The position numbers and the translations under genes are program-made. A stretch of 64,000 nucleotides of DNA, taken from positions 1,467,256 to 1,531,255 of the forward strand of contig LMJI01000001.1 in NCBI GenBank assembly GCA_001429255.1, in the 5' to 3' direction. The notes beneath the pieces were generated by a model. That model saw only the letters and a program-made list of their open reading frames with translations, did no database searches and had not been told where the DNA came from. Numbering within the stretch: the first letter of the stretch is position 1; the number at the start of each line of letters is the position of its first letter. Of this stretch, positions 24,140-32,082 are shown piece after piece. The stretch comes from Cellulomonas sp. Root930 (lineage in GTDB: Bacteria > Actinomycetota > Actinomycetes > Actinomycetales > Cellulomonadaceae).

Positions 24140-24958
24140 TCAGTCCAGCCCCAGCAGTGCGCGCCAGGTGCGGTGGTGCTCGACGGTCACGCCCTCGTAG
24201 CCGGGGAGCGTGCCGAACGCGTCCGCGACCAGCGCCGTCTCCGCCTCCAGCACCACGGGGCCCTCGTCGATGAACGTGTACTGCGCGCCCCCCGCCACCT
24301 CGGCGGTGTCCGTCTCGACCCCGACGGTGAACGGCAGTCCGGCCGACGACGCCGCGACGACCGCGGGGGCCGCGAGCGCCACGATCCCGTCCGGCCCCTG
24401 CGCGTGGTCGCTGAACGCGACGACACCCACCCGCGAGACGCGTGCGAGGACGGCGTCGAGCAGCGTGCCGCCCTCCCACGCCTCGTGCGCCAGCCACCAC
24501 GGCGTGTCGACGCCCAGCCCGACGCCGGCCGGCAGCGCCGCCAGCACGCCGTCCAGCAGGGTGAACCACTGCGCGCAGAGCCGGTCGCGGTCGGTGGACC
24601 AGGTGGGCGTCGCCCACGGCTCGACGTCGAGCTGGAGGCTGTCGCTCGGCCCGGATCGCAGGGCAGTCAGCGCCCAGGTCACCGCGAGCGACGGCTGCCC
24701 GAGCCACCCGGGGTCGCCGCCGAGCGGGCCGACGGCCACCCCGGCCGTCTGCAGCGCGGTGGTCGCGGCGCCGAACCAGTCGCCCACCGGCCCCTCGTCG
24801 GCGGCCCACGGTGCGGAGAGGAAGACGCGCTGGAGGGCGCGCTCCTGGCAGAAGGCGACGAGCGCGGCGGGTTCGGCGGGCGCGTAGTCGCGGCCGCGGG
24901 CGTCGACGGACCGCGGGACGGGGTTGTCCCACGCCCACATCGAGGTCAGGGCGCTCAT
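24140..24958 (-). CDS. Hypothetical protein, TIM-barrel-like glycosidase fold
   Basis: The 272-residue protein is translationally coupled (ATGA at 24955-24958) to the DUF1684 gene before it. Its order of strands with acidic tips (LQLDVEPW, then GLGVDTPWWL, VVAFSDHA, FTVGVETDT and FIDEGPVVLEAE) suggests a TIM barrel with carboxylates at strand ends, as in polysaccharide-active enzymes. I cannot assign a family. There is no signal peptide, so it should be cytoplasmic. Confidence 0.65.
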   Translation of the reverse strand: MSALTSMWAWDNPVPRSVDARGRDYAPAEPAALVAFCQERALQRVFLSAPWAADEGPVGDWFGAATTALQTAGVAVGPLGGDPGWLGQPSLAVTWALTALRSGPSDSLQLDVEPWATPTWSTDRDRLCAQWFTLLDGVLAALPAGVGLGVDTPWWLAHEAWEGGTLLDAVLARVSRVGVVAFSDHAQGPDGIVALAAPAVVAASSAGLPFTVGVETDTAEVAGGAQYTFIDEGPVVLEAETALVADAFGTLPGYEGVTVEHHRTWRALLGLD

Positions 24959-25596
24959 GCGAACACCCGCTCGCCCACGGGGACCTCCGCGGCCAGCGTG
25001 TTGGCGCGGGTGGCCAGCGGGCAGGTCCACGCGGGGTCGTAGGCGCAGGACGGGTTGTACGCGAAGTTCAGATCGACCACGAGCCGTGTTCCCGCCATGC
25101 CGAGATCCGCCCCCTTGATGGTGTCCAGCAGGTACCGACCGCCGCCGTACGTGTCGGGCGACGCGTCCTTCACGGGCACGAAGAGTCCGCCGGCGTACCC
25201 GCGGAGCCGCCAGACGGCCAGGGTCCCCAGGTCGCCCACCTCCACGTCGGCGATCCGCTCGAACGGCACCACGCCGTCGGTCCCGGTGCTCACGTCCAGT
25301 CGCTGGGCGGGTGCGGGGCGGATCTCGCACTCGAACCGGTAGGCCGCGTCGTAGTGCGGGATGTCGAGGCCCTCGAACGACGCCTTCGTCGCGGCGTCGA
25401 GCGGGGACGCCGGGTGCTCGGCCAGCAGCTCGTCGCGACGCTGGACCCAGGTGGCGTGCGCTGCGGCGGGGTCGTCGGACGACAGCCGGCGGACGTCGGC
25501 GTAGATCTCGGCCACGCGTCGCCGCCAGTCGGCGACGGCGAACGGCTCGTCGGCGGGATGGCGGCCGGGCGCGATGACGGGGAATCCAGCGTTCAC
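24955..25596 (-). CDS. DUF1684 domain protein
   Basis: From GTG 25596 the 213-residue protein has the DUF1684 features: SPLDAATKASFEGL, and near the end DLNFAYNPSCAYDPAWTCPL with two conserved cysteines. The frame remains open to an ATG at 25671, which would place the start inside the divergent oxidoreductase gene, so GTG 25596 is preferred. The family is common in actinobacteria and halophilic archaea and has no established role. It is coupled to the TIM-barrel-like gene, so the two probably act together. Confidence 0.85.
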   Translation of the reverse strand: MNAGFPVIAPGRHPADEPFAVADWRRRVAEIYADVRRLSSDDPAAAHATWVQRRDELLAEHPASPLDAATKASFEGLDIPHYDAAYRFECEIRPAPAQRLDVSTGTDGVVPFERIADVEVGDLGTLAVWRLRGYAGGLFVPVKDASPDTYGGGRYLLDTIKGADLGMAGTRLVVDLNFAYNPSCAYDPAWTCPLATRANTLAAEVPVGERVFA

Positions 25597-25651
25597 CGCC
25601 CCACCGTCGCACGGTGCGCTGTCACGCGGCGACTGTGTGAGGGTGGTCCGC

Positions 25652-26575
25652 ATGGATCTGCGCATCTTCACCGAGCCCCAGCAGGGGGCTTCCTACGACG
25701 ACCAGCTGGCGGTGGCCAAGGCCACGGAGGAGCTCGGCTTCGACGCCTTCTTCCGCTCCGACCACTACCTGCGGATGGGTGACGGCGATGCCCAGCCCGG
25801 TCCCACGGACTCGTGGACCACGCTGGCGGGGCTGGCCCGCGAGACCAGCCGCATCCGGCTGGGCACCCTCGTCTCGTCGGCCACCTTCCGGCACCCCGGC
25901 GTGCTCGCCATCCAGGTGGCGCAGGTGGACCAGATGTCGGGCGGCCGGGTGGAGCTCGGTCTGGGCGCCGGCTGGTTCGCGCAGGAGCACGCCGCGTACG
26001 GGATCCCGTTCCCCGAGAAGCGGTTCGGCCTGCTGACGGAGCAGCTCGAGCTCATCACCGGCCTGTGGAGCACCCCGGCCGGGGAGCACTACGACTTCGC
26101 GGGTGAGCACTACACGCTCAAGCACTCACCGGCGCTGCCGAAGCCCGTCCAGTCGCCCGTCCCGATCATCGTCGGCGGGAGCGGTCCGAAGCGAACCCCC
26201 GCGCTGGCCGCCAAGTACGCCGCCGAGTTCAACATGTCGTTCCCCGCGCCGGCCGACGTGGAGGGTCGCGTGAAGACCGTCCGGGCGGCCTGCGAGGAGG
26301 CCGGCCGGGACCCCTCGACCCTCGTCTTCTCCGTGGCGCAGGTGCTGTGCGCGGGTCGCGACGACGCCGAGGTGGCCCGCCGCGCGGCCGCGATCGGGCG
26401 CGACGTGTCCGAGGTGCGGGCCGTCGGGTTCGCCGGGACGCCGACCGCCGTGGTCGACCGGATCGGGTCCTACCGCGAGCTCGGCGTGACGCGCGTGTAC
26501 CTGCAGGTGCTGGACCTGCACGACCTGGACCACCTGGAGCTCGTGGCCTCGGAGGTGGCGTCGCAGCTGGGCTGA
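25652..26575 (+). CDS. LLM-class F420-dependent oxidoreductase
   Basis: The ATG at 25652 has GAGGGTGG upstream and gives 307 residues. The luciferase-like (beta/alpha)8 fold is evident from AKATEELGFDAFFRSDHYL, RIRLGTLVSSATFRHPGVLA, GGRVELGLGAGWFAQEH and PIIVGGSGPKRTPALAAKYA. Such enzymes use F420 (or FMN); the class TIGR03560-like members are common in actinobacteria. The substrate is unknown. It is divergent from the DUF1684 operon with a 55-base gap. Confidence 0.9.
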   Translation: MDLRIFTEPQQGASYDDQLAVAKATEELGFDAFFRSDHYLRMGDGDAQPGPTDSWTTLAGLARETSRIRLGTLVSSATFRHPGVLAIQVAQVDQMSGGRVELGLGAGWFAQEHAAYGIPFPEKRFGLLTEQLELITGLWSTPAGEHYDFAGEHYTLKHSPALPKPVQSPVPIIVGGSGPKRTPALAAKYAAEFNMSFPAPADVEGRVKTVRAACEEAGRDPSTLVFSVAQVLCAGRDDAEVARRAAAIGRDVSEVRAVGFAGTPTAVVDRIGSYRELGVTRVYLQVLDLHDLDHLELVASEVASQLG

Positions 26576-26594
26576 GGCCCGCTAGGGTCCCGGC

Positions 26595-27179
26595 ATGCGC
26601 GGCCTGTACGCACTCAAACCCTGGTACACCCGACGACTCGACGGCATCGTCCGGTGGGCCGTCGACCGGGACGTGTCCCCGGACGTCTTCACGTGGCTCG
26701 GTGTGCTCAGCGCCGCGGTCGCCGGCGTCGCGATCGCGCTCGGCTCGTGGCCCCTGGTGCTCCTGCTGCTCGCCGGGCGGCTGGCGGGCGCCAACCTCGA
26801 CGGCGCGGTCGCCCGGGCGCGCGGGGTCTCCCGGCCATGGGGCTTCGTGGTCAACGAGCTCGGCGACCGGATCAGCGACCTGCTCATGTTCGCGGGCCTC
26901 GCCGTGCTGCTCGGGCGGCTGCAGGGCGGTGCGGCGGTCGGGTTCGTGCTCGTCGCCGCCGTCGTCGCGACCCTGCCCACGTTCGTGTCGCTGGCCGGCG
27001 CGGGAGCCGGCGCGCCGCGGCTCAACGGCGGACCGTTCGGCAAGACGGAGCGGTGCCTCGCGGTGGTGCTCATGGTGGCCATGCCCGGGCTGTCCCCGCT
27101 CCTGCTGGCGGTCACGGTCGGGCTGTCGCTGGCCACCGCCTCGACGCGGCTGCGGCAGCTGCGCCGGGCCCTCGCGTGA
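26595..27179 (+). CDS. CDP-alcohol phosphatidyltransferase family protein
   Basis: The 194-residue protein has five or six transmembrane helices and the CDP-alcohol signature in slightly altered form: D-G-x2-A-R-x8-G-x3-N-x3-D-x3-D (LDGAVARARGV, then VNELGDRISD), with Asn where the classical motif has Asp. It should transfer a phosphatidyl group from CDP-diacylglycerol to an alcohol. It is the first gene of a tightly coupled set: the next gene's GTG overlaps its stop (GTGA at 27176-27179). Confidence 0.85.
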   Translation: MRGLYALKPWYTRRLDGIVRWAVDRDVSPDVFTWLGVLSAAVAGVAIALGSWPLVLLLLAGRLAGANLDGAVARARGVSRPWGFVVNELGDRISDLLMFAGLAVLLGRLQGGAAVGFVLVAAVVATLPTFVSLAGAGAGAPRLNGGPFGKTERCLAVVLMVAMPGLSPLLLAVTVGLSLATASTRLRQLRRALA

Positions 27180-28048
27180 TCCCGGACCTCGAGCTCCACC
27201 TGAGCCTGGCCGCCTGGCACCTCGACCTGGAGGGGCGGGCCGTCTGGCTGCTGACGGTCAGCGTGGTGATCCTGGCGGTCGCCGCGATCCCGGTGTTCCT
27301 CTCAGGCAAGCCGGAGCTCCGCCGCCGCTGGACCACGTGGGCGCTGATCCTGCCGGTGATCGGGATCCCGATGTGGCTCGGACCGGGCCCGACCGCGGTC
27401 CTCGCCGCGCTGCTGGCCCTGCAGGCGGTGCGCGAGTTCGCCGCGATGGTCCGCCTGCCCCGCGCGGAGACGATCCTGCTGCTGGTGCTCGCCGTCGCGT
27501 ATCCGATGGCGGCGTGGCTGGCCCCCGACCTCCTTGCCCTGGTGCCCTTGGTGGCGCTGCTCTGCGCGGTCCCGGCCCTGCTCACCGGGGACTCGGAGCG
27601 CGGGCTCGAGCGCGCGACGCTCACCGCCTTCGGGTCGATCTGGCTGTGCTGGTCGCTGGCCAACCTGGTGCTCGTCGGCAGCGACGCGTACCTGCTGTGC
27701 TTCGCCGCGGCGGCCACCGACATCGCGGCCTGGTGCGGCGGGACCGGCCTGCGCCGGTTCGCGTGGGCGCGACGACCACTCTCCCGGCTCAGTCCGAACA
27801 AGACCGTCGGAGGTATGGTCGGAGCCGCCGTCGGGGCAGCGATCGTGCTGGTCGTGCTCGATTCCGCCTCGCCGGGCCTGTACGTCGCCGTGCTGCTCGG
27901 GAGCGTCGGAGGAGACCTGTTGGAGTCGATGGTGAAGCGCCGCGCCGGGGTGAAGGACGCTGGGGCATGGCTGCCCGGCTTCGGCGGCCTGCTGGACCGC
28001 GTCGACTCCCTGCTGCTGGTGCTCCCGCTCGCGGCGGTGCTCGCATGA
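27176..28048 (+). CDS. cdsA: Phosphatidate cytidylyltransferase
   Basis: The 290-residue polytopic protein has the C-terminal CdsA signature SMVKRRAGVKDAG...LPGFGGLLDRVDS, with conserved KR, KD and DR-x-D, and the earlier RLSPNKTVGG. It would convert phosphatidate plus CTP to CDP-diacylglycerol, the donor for the upstream CDP-alcohol transferase. The GTG overlaps the stop of that gene, and the acyltransferase ATG overlaps its own stop. It may be a second CdsA paralogue dedicated to this operon. Confidence 0.9.
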   Translation: MIPDLELHLSLAAWHLDLEGRAVWLLTVSVVILAVAAIPVFLSGKPELRRRWTTWALILPVIGIPMWLGPGPTAVLAALLALQAVREFAAMVRLPRAETILLLVLAVAYPMAAWLAPDLLALVPLVALLCAVPALLTGDSERGLERATLTAFGSIWLCWSLANLVLVGSDAYLLCFAAAATDIAAWCGGTGLRRFAWARRPLSRLSPNKTVGGMVGAAVGAAIVLVVLDSASPGLYVAVLLGSVGGDLLESMVKRRAGVKDAGAWLPGFGGLLDRVDSLLLVLPLAAVLA

Positions 28049-29268
28049 CCGCTCGCCGCCGGGTCGGCCTGCCGCCCGGGTTCAACCTCGCGGGCGCCGC
28101 CCGGCACACGTTCTGGCGCAACGTCTTCCACCTGGTCGGCGGGTACAAGGTGCGCGGGGCGGCGCCGTACGAGGCGATGGTCATCGTCGCCAACCACAGC
28201 TCGCACGCCGACACCCCGGCCCTGATCGCCGCGTTCCCCGCGCCGTACAAGCCCGTGGTCGTCGCGGCCGAGGACTACTGGTTCGACAAGGCCTGGATGC
28301 GCCTGGGGCTCAAGCTCGCCATCGGCGCCGTCCCGGTGCACCGCAAGGGTGGCGGGGGCTACGCGGGGCTCGTGGAGGGCGCTCAGGCGGTGCTGGGCGC
28401 CGGCTCCAGCCTGCTGGTGTTCCCCGAGGGCACGCGCAGCACGGACGGCCGGCTGGGCGAGCTGCGCAGCGGTGCGGTCCGGATCGCCCGCGAGTTCGAC
28501 GTCCCGATCCTGCCGGTCGCCATCGTCGGCACCCACGACCTGCTGCCGAAGGGCGGCCGCCTGCACCCCGGCCCTGTGGAGGTGCGGCTCGGTCACCCGA
28601 TCCAGCCGGAGGACCTCGTCGACGACGACATGTCCCCGGTGGTCCACCAGCTCGAGGCGCTGCTGGCCGAAGGGCCGGCGACGTGGTCCGAGTCCCGCAC
28701 GTGGCAGGTGCTGCACCGCGCGATGGACGGGAAGGCCGGGATGGCGGGCGCCGCCGCGTGGGGGTTCGCCGAGGGGATCAGCTGGCCCGTGACCATGGAG
28801 ATGTACCTGGCGGTCGTGGGCGTCGCGAACCCGCGTCGGATCCTGCCGGCCATCGGGTGGCTGACGGCCGGGTCGGTGGCGGGCGTGCTGGTCACCTCCG
28901 AGCTGACCCGGCGCGGGCTGCGCCCACCGGCCCCCCTGACCACCGCGAGCATGCGCGCGGCGGCGGCGGAGCACATGGCGGCCGGTGCGCGGGGCGTGTG
29001 GAAGCAGGCAGCCAACGGCGTGCCGGTCAAGCTCTACGCCGCGGCGGCCGGTGACGCGGGCGTCCCGCGGATCCCGCTCGCGGTGCACACCGCGGGCGCG
29101 CGGGGCGCGCGGGCGCTGGCCATGGGTGCCGGGATCGGCGGGGCGGCTGCGATCGCACACCCGGTCCTGCGGCGGTTCTATGTCCCGTACCTCGGTGTGC
29201 TCGGGGTCGGCTACGCGGCGGGGCTGGCGCTCGTGATCCGGTCCTGGCGGCGCAGAGCGTCCGGCTGA
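28045..29268 (+). CDS. 1-acylglycerol-3-phosphate acyltransferase-like (PlsC) protein with long C-terminal extension
   Basis: The 407-residue protein has the PlsC motifs: NHSSHAD (H-x4-D, around residue 50), a downstream GAVPVHRKG, FPEGTRSTDGRLGELRSG and VPILPVAIVGTHDLLP. PlsC-type enzymes make phosphatidate, which CdsA converts next, so the three coupled genes cover acylation, activation and head-group transfer. Beyond about residue 230 there is an extension with several hydrophobic segments and an Ala/Gly-rich stretch, not present in classical PlsC. Its 3' end overlaps the convergent glycosyltransferase gene by 58 bases. Confidence 0.88.
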   Translation: MTARRRVGLPPGFNLAGAARHTFWRNVFHLVGGYKVRGAAPYEAMVIVANHSSHADTPALIAAFPAPYKPVVVAAEDYWFDKAWMRLGLKLAIGAVPVHRKGGGGYAGLVEGAQAVLGAGSSLLVFPEGTRSTDGRLGELRSGAVRIAREFDVPILPVAIVGTHDLLPKGGRLHPGPVEVRLGHPIQPEDLVDDDMSPVVHQLEALLAEGPATWSESRTWQVLHRAMDGKAGMAGAAAWGFAEGISWPVTMEMYLAVVGVANPRRILPAIGWLTAGSVAGVLVTSELTRRGLRPPAPLTTASMRAAAAEHMAAGARGVWKQAANGVPVKLYAAAAGDAGVPRIPLAVHTAGARGARALAMGAGIGGAAAIAHPVLRRFYVPYLGVLGVGYAAGLALVIRSWRRRASG

Positions 29269-30458
29269 TCGTCGGGCAGCGGCCCGACCAGCGAGATCAC
29301 GGTGTGCACGAGCAGCACGACGAGGGCGATGTTGCGCGCGGCCAGCACGAGCGTCACCGCGGGGCTGCCGAGGACCACCCCGTCGTAGAACCACGGGAAC
29401 ACCACCTGCGTCGCACCGGCGATGCCGAGGGCGAGCCACGCGGTGGTCCGCCAGCCGGGCAGCCGTAGGGCCAGCGCGACCGCGACCGGTGGCGCCAGCC
29501 ATCCCATGTACTGCGGCGAGCCGACCTTGTTGAACACGATCATGGCGAGTGTCAGGAGCAGGGCACCCCGCACCAGCAGCTCGGTGCGCACGATCCCGCC
29601 GGACCACAGCCGGTCACCCAGCTGCTCGCGACGCCACCAGAGCAGCAGCGTCGCCGCGCCGAGCGCGAGGAAGAAGAGGGCACCGAGGACGTCCGCGGCC
29701 GCCTGCGTGCCGGGCCCGTGGAGCTCCCAGGTGACCAGCGGCTCGTTGAGCACCCGGGTGACGGACGGTGCCCAGAGCGCGGTGATCAGCCAGGGCGTGG
29801 CGCCGGGTGCCTCGATCTGCAGCCCGCGCTGGTCCTGCTCGGTGAGGAACGACAGCACGTGGGGCAGCCCGCCGAGGGCCGCCACCGTCCCGACCACCAC
29901 CACGCTGACCACCGCGGCCGGGACGACCACGCTGCGCCACGGCCGGCGTACCGCCACGAACACCGCGATGAGCAGCGCGCCCGGGGCGACCTTGACCCAG
30001 GCGGCGGCCGTCAGGAGGGCCGACGTGATGCGGGGGTGGTTGAGCGCGAGGGTCAGGGCGACGACGACGACGGGAGCGATGACGGCGTCGAGCCGGCCCA
30101 TCGCGACCGGCCCGAGCAGCAGCAGGAACGCGAGCCACCACCACGCGCCGACGGTCGTGGCGCCACTGCGAGGCAGGCCCGGGCGGCGGACCTGGAGCAG
30201 CACGGCCAGCGCGGCCGCGTCGAGCAGAGTGACGAGCAGCGCCCACACGTCGGCGTAGGAGGACCCGCCGCCGGTCCCGCCCAGCGCGGCGACGAGCATC
30301 GGCACGACGGCGCCGACGGGGTAGACCCAGGTGCCCGAGAGCACCGGCCACTGCCCGTCGTGCAGGCCGAGCCACATCCAGTAGCGGTACAGGTCCAGGT
30401 CCCAGAAGGCTTCCTGGGGGATGAGCACGAGCCCGACCAGCGCCAGCCACCCGTGCAC
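29211..30458 (-). CDS. GT87-like polytopic membrane glycosyltransferase
   Basis: This protein has about ten transmembrane helices and the pattern of DUF2029/GT-C mannosyltransferases: an early WDLDLYRYW after the first helix, a long hydrophobic core and a conserved NKVGSPQYMGWLAPP near the C-terminus. It should transfer a mannose from polyprenyl-phosphate on the outer face. GTG 30458 falls inside the first hydrophobic segment; the frame is open to 30569 with no other ATG/GTG/TTG, so a CTG start near 30510 is possible. The 3' end overlaps plsC by 58 bases. Confidence 0.8.
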   Translation of the reverse strand: MHGWLALVGLVLIPQEAFWDLDLYRYWMWLGLHDGQWPVLSGTWVYPVGAVVPMLVAALGGTGGGSSYADVWALLVTLLDAAALAVLLQVRRPGLPRSGATTVGAWWWLAFLLLLGPVAMGRLDAVIAPVVVVALTLALNHPRITSALLTAAAWVKVAPGALLIAVFVAVRRPWRSVVVPAAVVSVVVVGTVAALGGLPHVLSFLTEQDQRGLQIEAPGATPWLITALWAPSVTRVLNEPLVTWELHGPGTQAAADVLGALFFLALGAATLLLWWRREQLGDRLWSGGIVRTELLVRGALLLTLAMIVFNKVGSPQYMGWLAPPVAVALALRLPGWRTTAWLALGIAGATQVVFPWFYDGVVLGSPAVTLVLAARNIALVVLLVHTVISLVGPLPDDQPDALRRQDRITSASPAA

Positions 30459-30613
30459 GAGGATGAAGGCGACCCAGACGGCCGTCGGGGAGTGCAGCAG
30501 TCGGCGGAGCAGCGCGACCTCCGGGGAGCGGGGCCCGTGGGGAGCCGGCGACGAGGCAGGGCCCCCAGGCTAGCCCGCGCGTCGAGGCCGGGGTGGTGCT
30601 GTTCGCGACGAGT

Positions 30614-30796
30614 TCAGGGGTTCCGACCCGGATCCAGCGGCGGCGGGACCGTGCCGGTGGTGGCGCCGGCGACCGGGAAGACCGCCGGTCGCGTGGCGTC
30701 GAGGTACGCGTCCGCCGACTCGGCGTCGTCGGGCGCCGGCGGGGCCTCCGGGGCCGTCTCCGGGACCGGATCGGGGCCGTAGTTGGACTCGGTCAT
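30614..30796 (-). CDS. Small Pro/Ala-rich protein
   Basis: The 60-residue product begins TESNYGPDPVPET and is acidic and rich in Pro, Ala and Asp, thus probably unstructured. GGGAGG lies six bases before the ATG, which supports translation. I do not recognise a family. It lies between the glycosyltransferase gene and the LytR-C gene on the same strand. Confidence 0.55.
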   Translation of the reverse strand: MTESNYGPDPVPETAPEAPPAPDDAESADAYLDATRPAVFPVAGATTGTVPPPLDPGRNP

Positions 30797-30874
30797 CGTC
30801 GACCTCCCACTCGTACGCGGTCGGCGACCGCGGTCATGGCTCCACGGTGGCACGGCGACAGGAAGCCCGCACGA

Positions 30875-31507
30875 TCAGCCGGCGGCGGGGGTCTCCGTCA
30901 CGGCCGGGGCCGCAGGGGCGACGACCTGGTCGAACGGCGTGCAGCCCTCCGGGGCGACGAGCGGGACGGCGGGGTCGAGGAGCACGCTCTCGAGGGGGTT
31001 GAGCTCGGCGAACTCGGCGCCCAGCGCCAGGTCGACGGTGGGGTCGAGGCGGGCGTCGAGGACGAGCACCGCCCCGTCGACGTGCGCCGCGAGCGTGTAC
31101 GCCTGGGCCACGCCGGCCGTGCCGAAGATGATGCGCGCCTTGCCGTCGTACGTGGCGGGGGCGTTCTCGGTGAGCGCGATGATGAAACCGCGTTCGCCGA
31201 GGCTCGCCGCGGTGGCCCCGGCGAGGCCCACGCGGGTGGTCGCGTTGTAGACCTTGAGGTTCACCTGGTTGGTGGGCACCGGCAGCGCGCCGGCCGGCGG
31301 GCACGGGTACGGGGCCTGCGTGGCGGTCGGGGAGGGCTCGGCGGCGAACTCGCGCGCGAACACCGGCAGGTCGAGGCTGCCGGTGAACACCGCCGCGGCG
31401 CCCAGGCCCGCCAGAGCCAGTGCGGCCAGCAGGACGCCGAAGATCACGGCCTGACGCTCGTGCATGTGCCGCCGACGCAGCTGGCGGCCGCGGTCCTGCT
31501 CCGTCAC
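30875..31507 (-). CDS. LytR C-terminal-domain protein, membrane-anchored
   Basis: The 210-residue product has one transmembrane segment at about residues 20-42 (AVIFGVLLAALALAGLGAAAV) after an Arg-rich cytoplasmic start, a Thr/Pro linker, and the LytR_C domain (VNLKVYNATTRVGLAGATAA, then LGERGF). LytR_C domains occur in cell-wall-related actinobacterial proteins and probably bind glycans or proteins at the wall. Its GTG overlaps the stop of the VapB-like gene (GTGA at 31504-31507); this pairing is conserved in Micrococcales. Confidence 0.85.
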   Translation of the reverse strand: MTEQDRGRQLRRRHMHERQAVIFGVLLAALALAGLGAAAVFTGSLDLPVFAREFAAEPSPTATQAPYPCPPAGALPVPTNQVNLKVYNATTRVGLAGATAASLGERGFIIALTENAPATYDGKARIIFGTAGVAQAYTLAAHVDGAVLVLDARLDPTVDLALGAEFAELNPLESVLLDPAVPLVAPEGCTPFDQVVAPAAPAVTETPAAG

Positions 31508-31800
31508 TTGACCACCAGGACCCGTGCGTGGAGCAGCGCGCGCTGGTGGAGCGCGGCCCGGACGGCCCGGTGGAGCCCGTCCTCCAGGTACATGACGCCG
31601 CGGTACTGGACCACGTGCGCGAACAGGTCGCCGTAGAACGTCGAGTCCTCCGCGAGCAGCGCATCGAGGTCGAGCGTGCGCTTGGTCGTCACCAGCTCGT
31701 CGAGCCTCACCTGGCGCGGCGGAACCTCGGCCCACTGCTTGGCTGTCTCGAGCCCGTGGTCCGGGTAGGGCCTGCCCTCGCCCACCGCCTTGAAGATCAC
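31504..31800 (-). CDS. VapB-like conserved protein coupled to LytR_C gene
   Basis: The 98-residue product (IFKAVGEGRPYPDHG, PPRQVRLDELVTTKRTLDLD, LLAEDSTFYGDLFAHVV) belongs to a conserved actinobacterial family usually labelled VapB-type antitoxin. No toxin gene is present; the neighbour is the LytR_C protein, so a toxin-antitoxin role is doubtful. The GTG at 31800 has no Shine-Dalgarno, and a TAGACT -10-like hexamer ends seven bases before it, consistent with a leaderless message. Confidence 0.75.
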   Translation of the reverse strand: MIFKAVGEGRPYPDHGLETAKQWAEVPPRQVRLDELVTTKRTLDLDALLAEDSTFYGDLFAHVVQYRGVMYLEDGLHRAVRAALHQRALLHARVLVVK

Positions 31801-31905
31801 GGTTGGGAGTCTAGGTGACGGGCAGGTCGCCCGTGCCCACCCGGCGGGTGACCTCTCCGGGGAGCTGTCGGCGGGGCGTGCGCCGCGGCGCCATCGGATA
31901 GCGGT

Positions 31906-31937
31906 TTCCGTCGTCGGGAGCGCTCCCGCCGACGGAA
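31906..31937. promoter_or_regulatory. 32-bp palindromic operator with CelR-like core
   Basis: Fifteen of 16 base pairs match in this palindrome centred between 31921 and 31922. The core GGGAGCGCTCCC (31916-31927) equals the inner 12 bases of the CelR operator of Thermobifida (TGGGAGCGCTCCCA), a LacI-family site controlling cellulases. The extended arms (TTCCGTCG and CGACGGAA) make it unusually long. It lies 24 bases before the -35 of the PL11 promoter. Confidence 0.75.
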
Positions 31938-31960
31938 TCCTGCGAATGTCGCAGACCGGG

Positions 31961-31988
31961 TTGACTCGGGTGAACCAGGCGATACGGT
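31961..31988 (+). promoter_or_regulatory. Promoter of the PL11 lyase gene
   Basis: TTGACT at 31961-31966 and TACGGT at 31983-31988 are separated by 16 bases and fit the sigma-70-type consensus. The leader to the ATG at 32083 would be about 88 bases and ends with AAAGGA as ribosome-binding site. Confidence 0.55.
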
Positions 31989-32082
31989 CGTGGGCGGTCG
32001 GGGTCAAAGGCGCCCCCGACTTCCCTCCTTGTGAGCACACCGTCACCGCGGGGGACGCCTAGCCGATTGAAAGGATTCAACG

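Noticed and set aside
27112..29607. An 831-codon open frame on the - strand opposite the lipid cassette
   Set aside because: Arg/Ala/Pro/Gly-rich composition with no motif; the + strand genes have all their catalytic motifs.
31504..31800. VapB-like gene as part of a toxin-antitoxin pair
   Set aside because: No PIN toxin is adjacent; the coupled gene is a LytR_C protein, so the antitoxin label seems to be a family-name carry-over.
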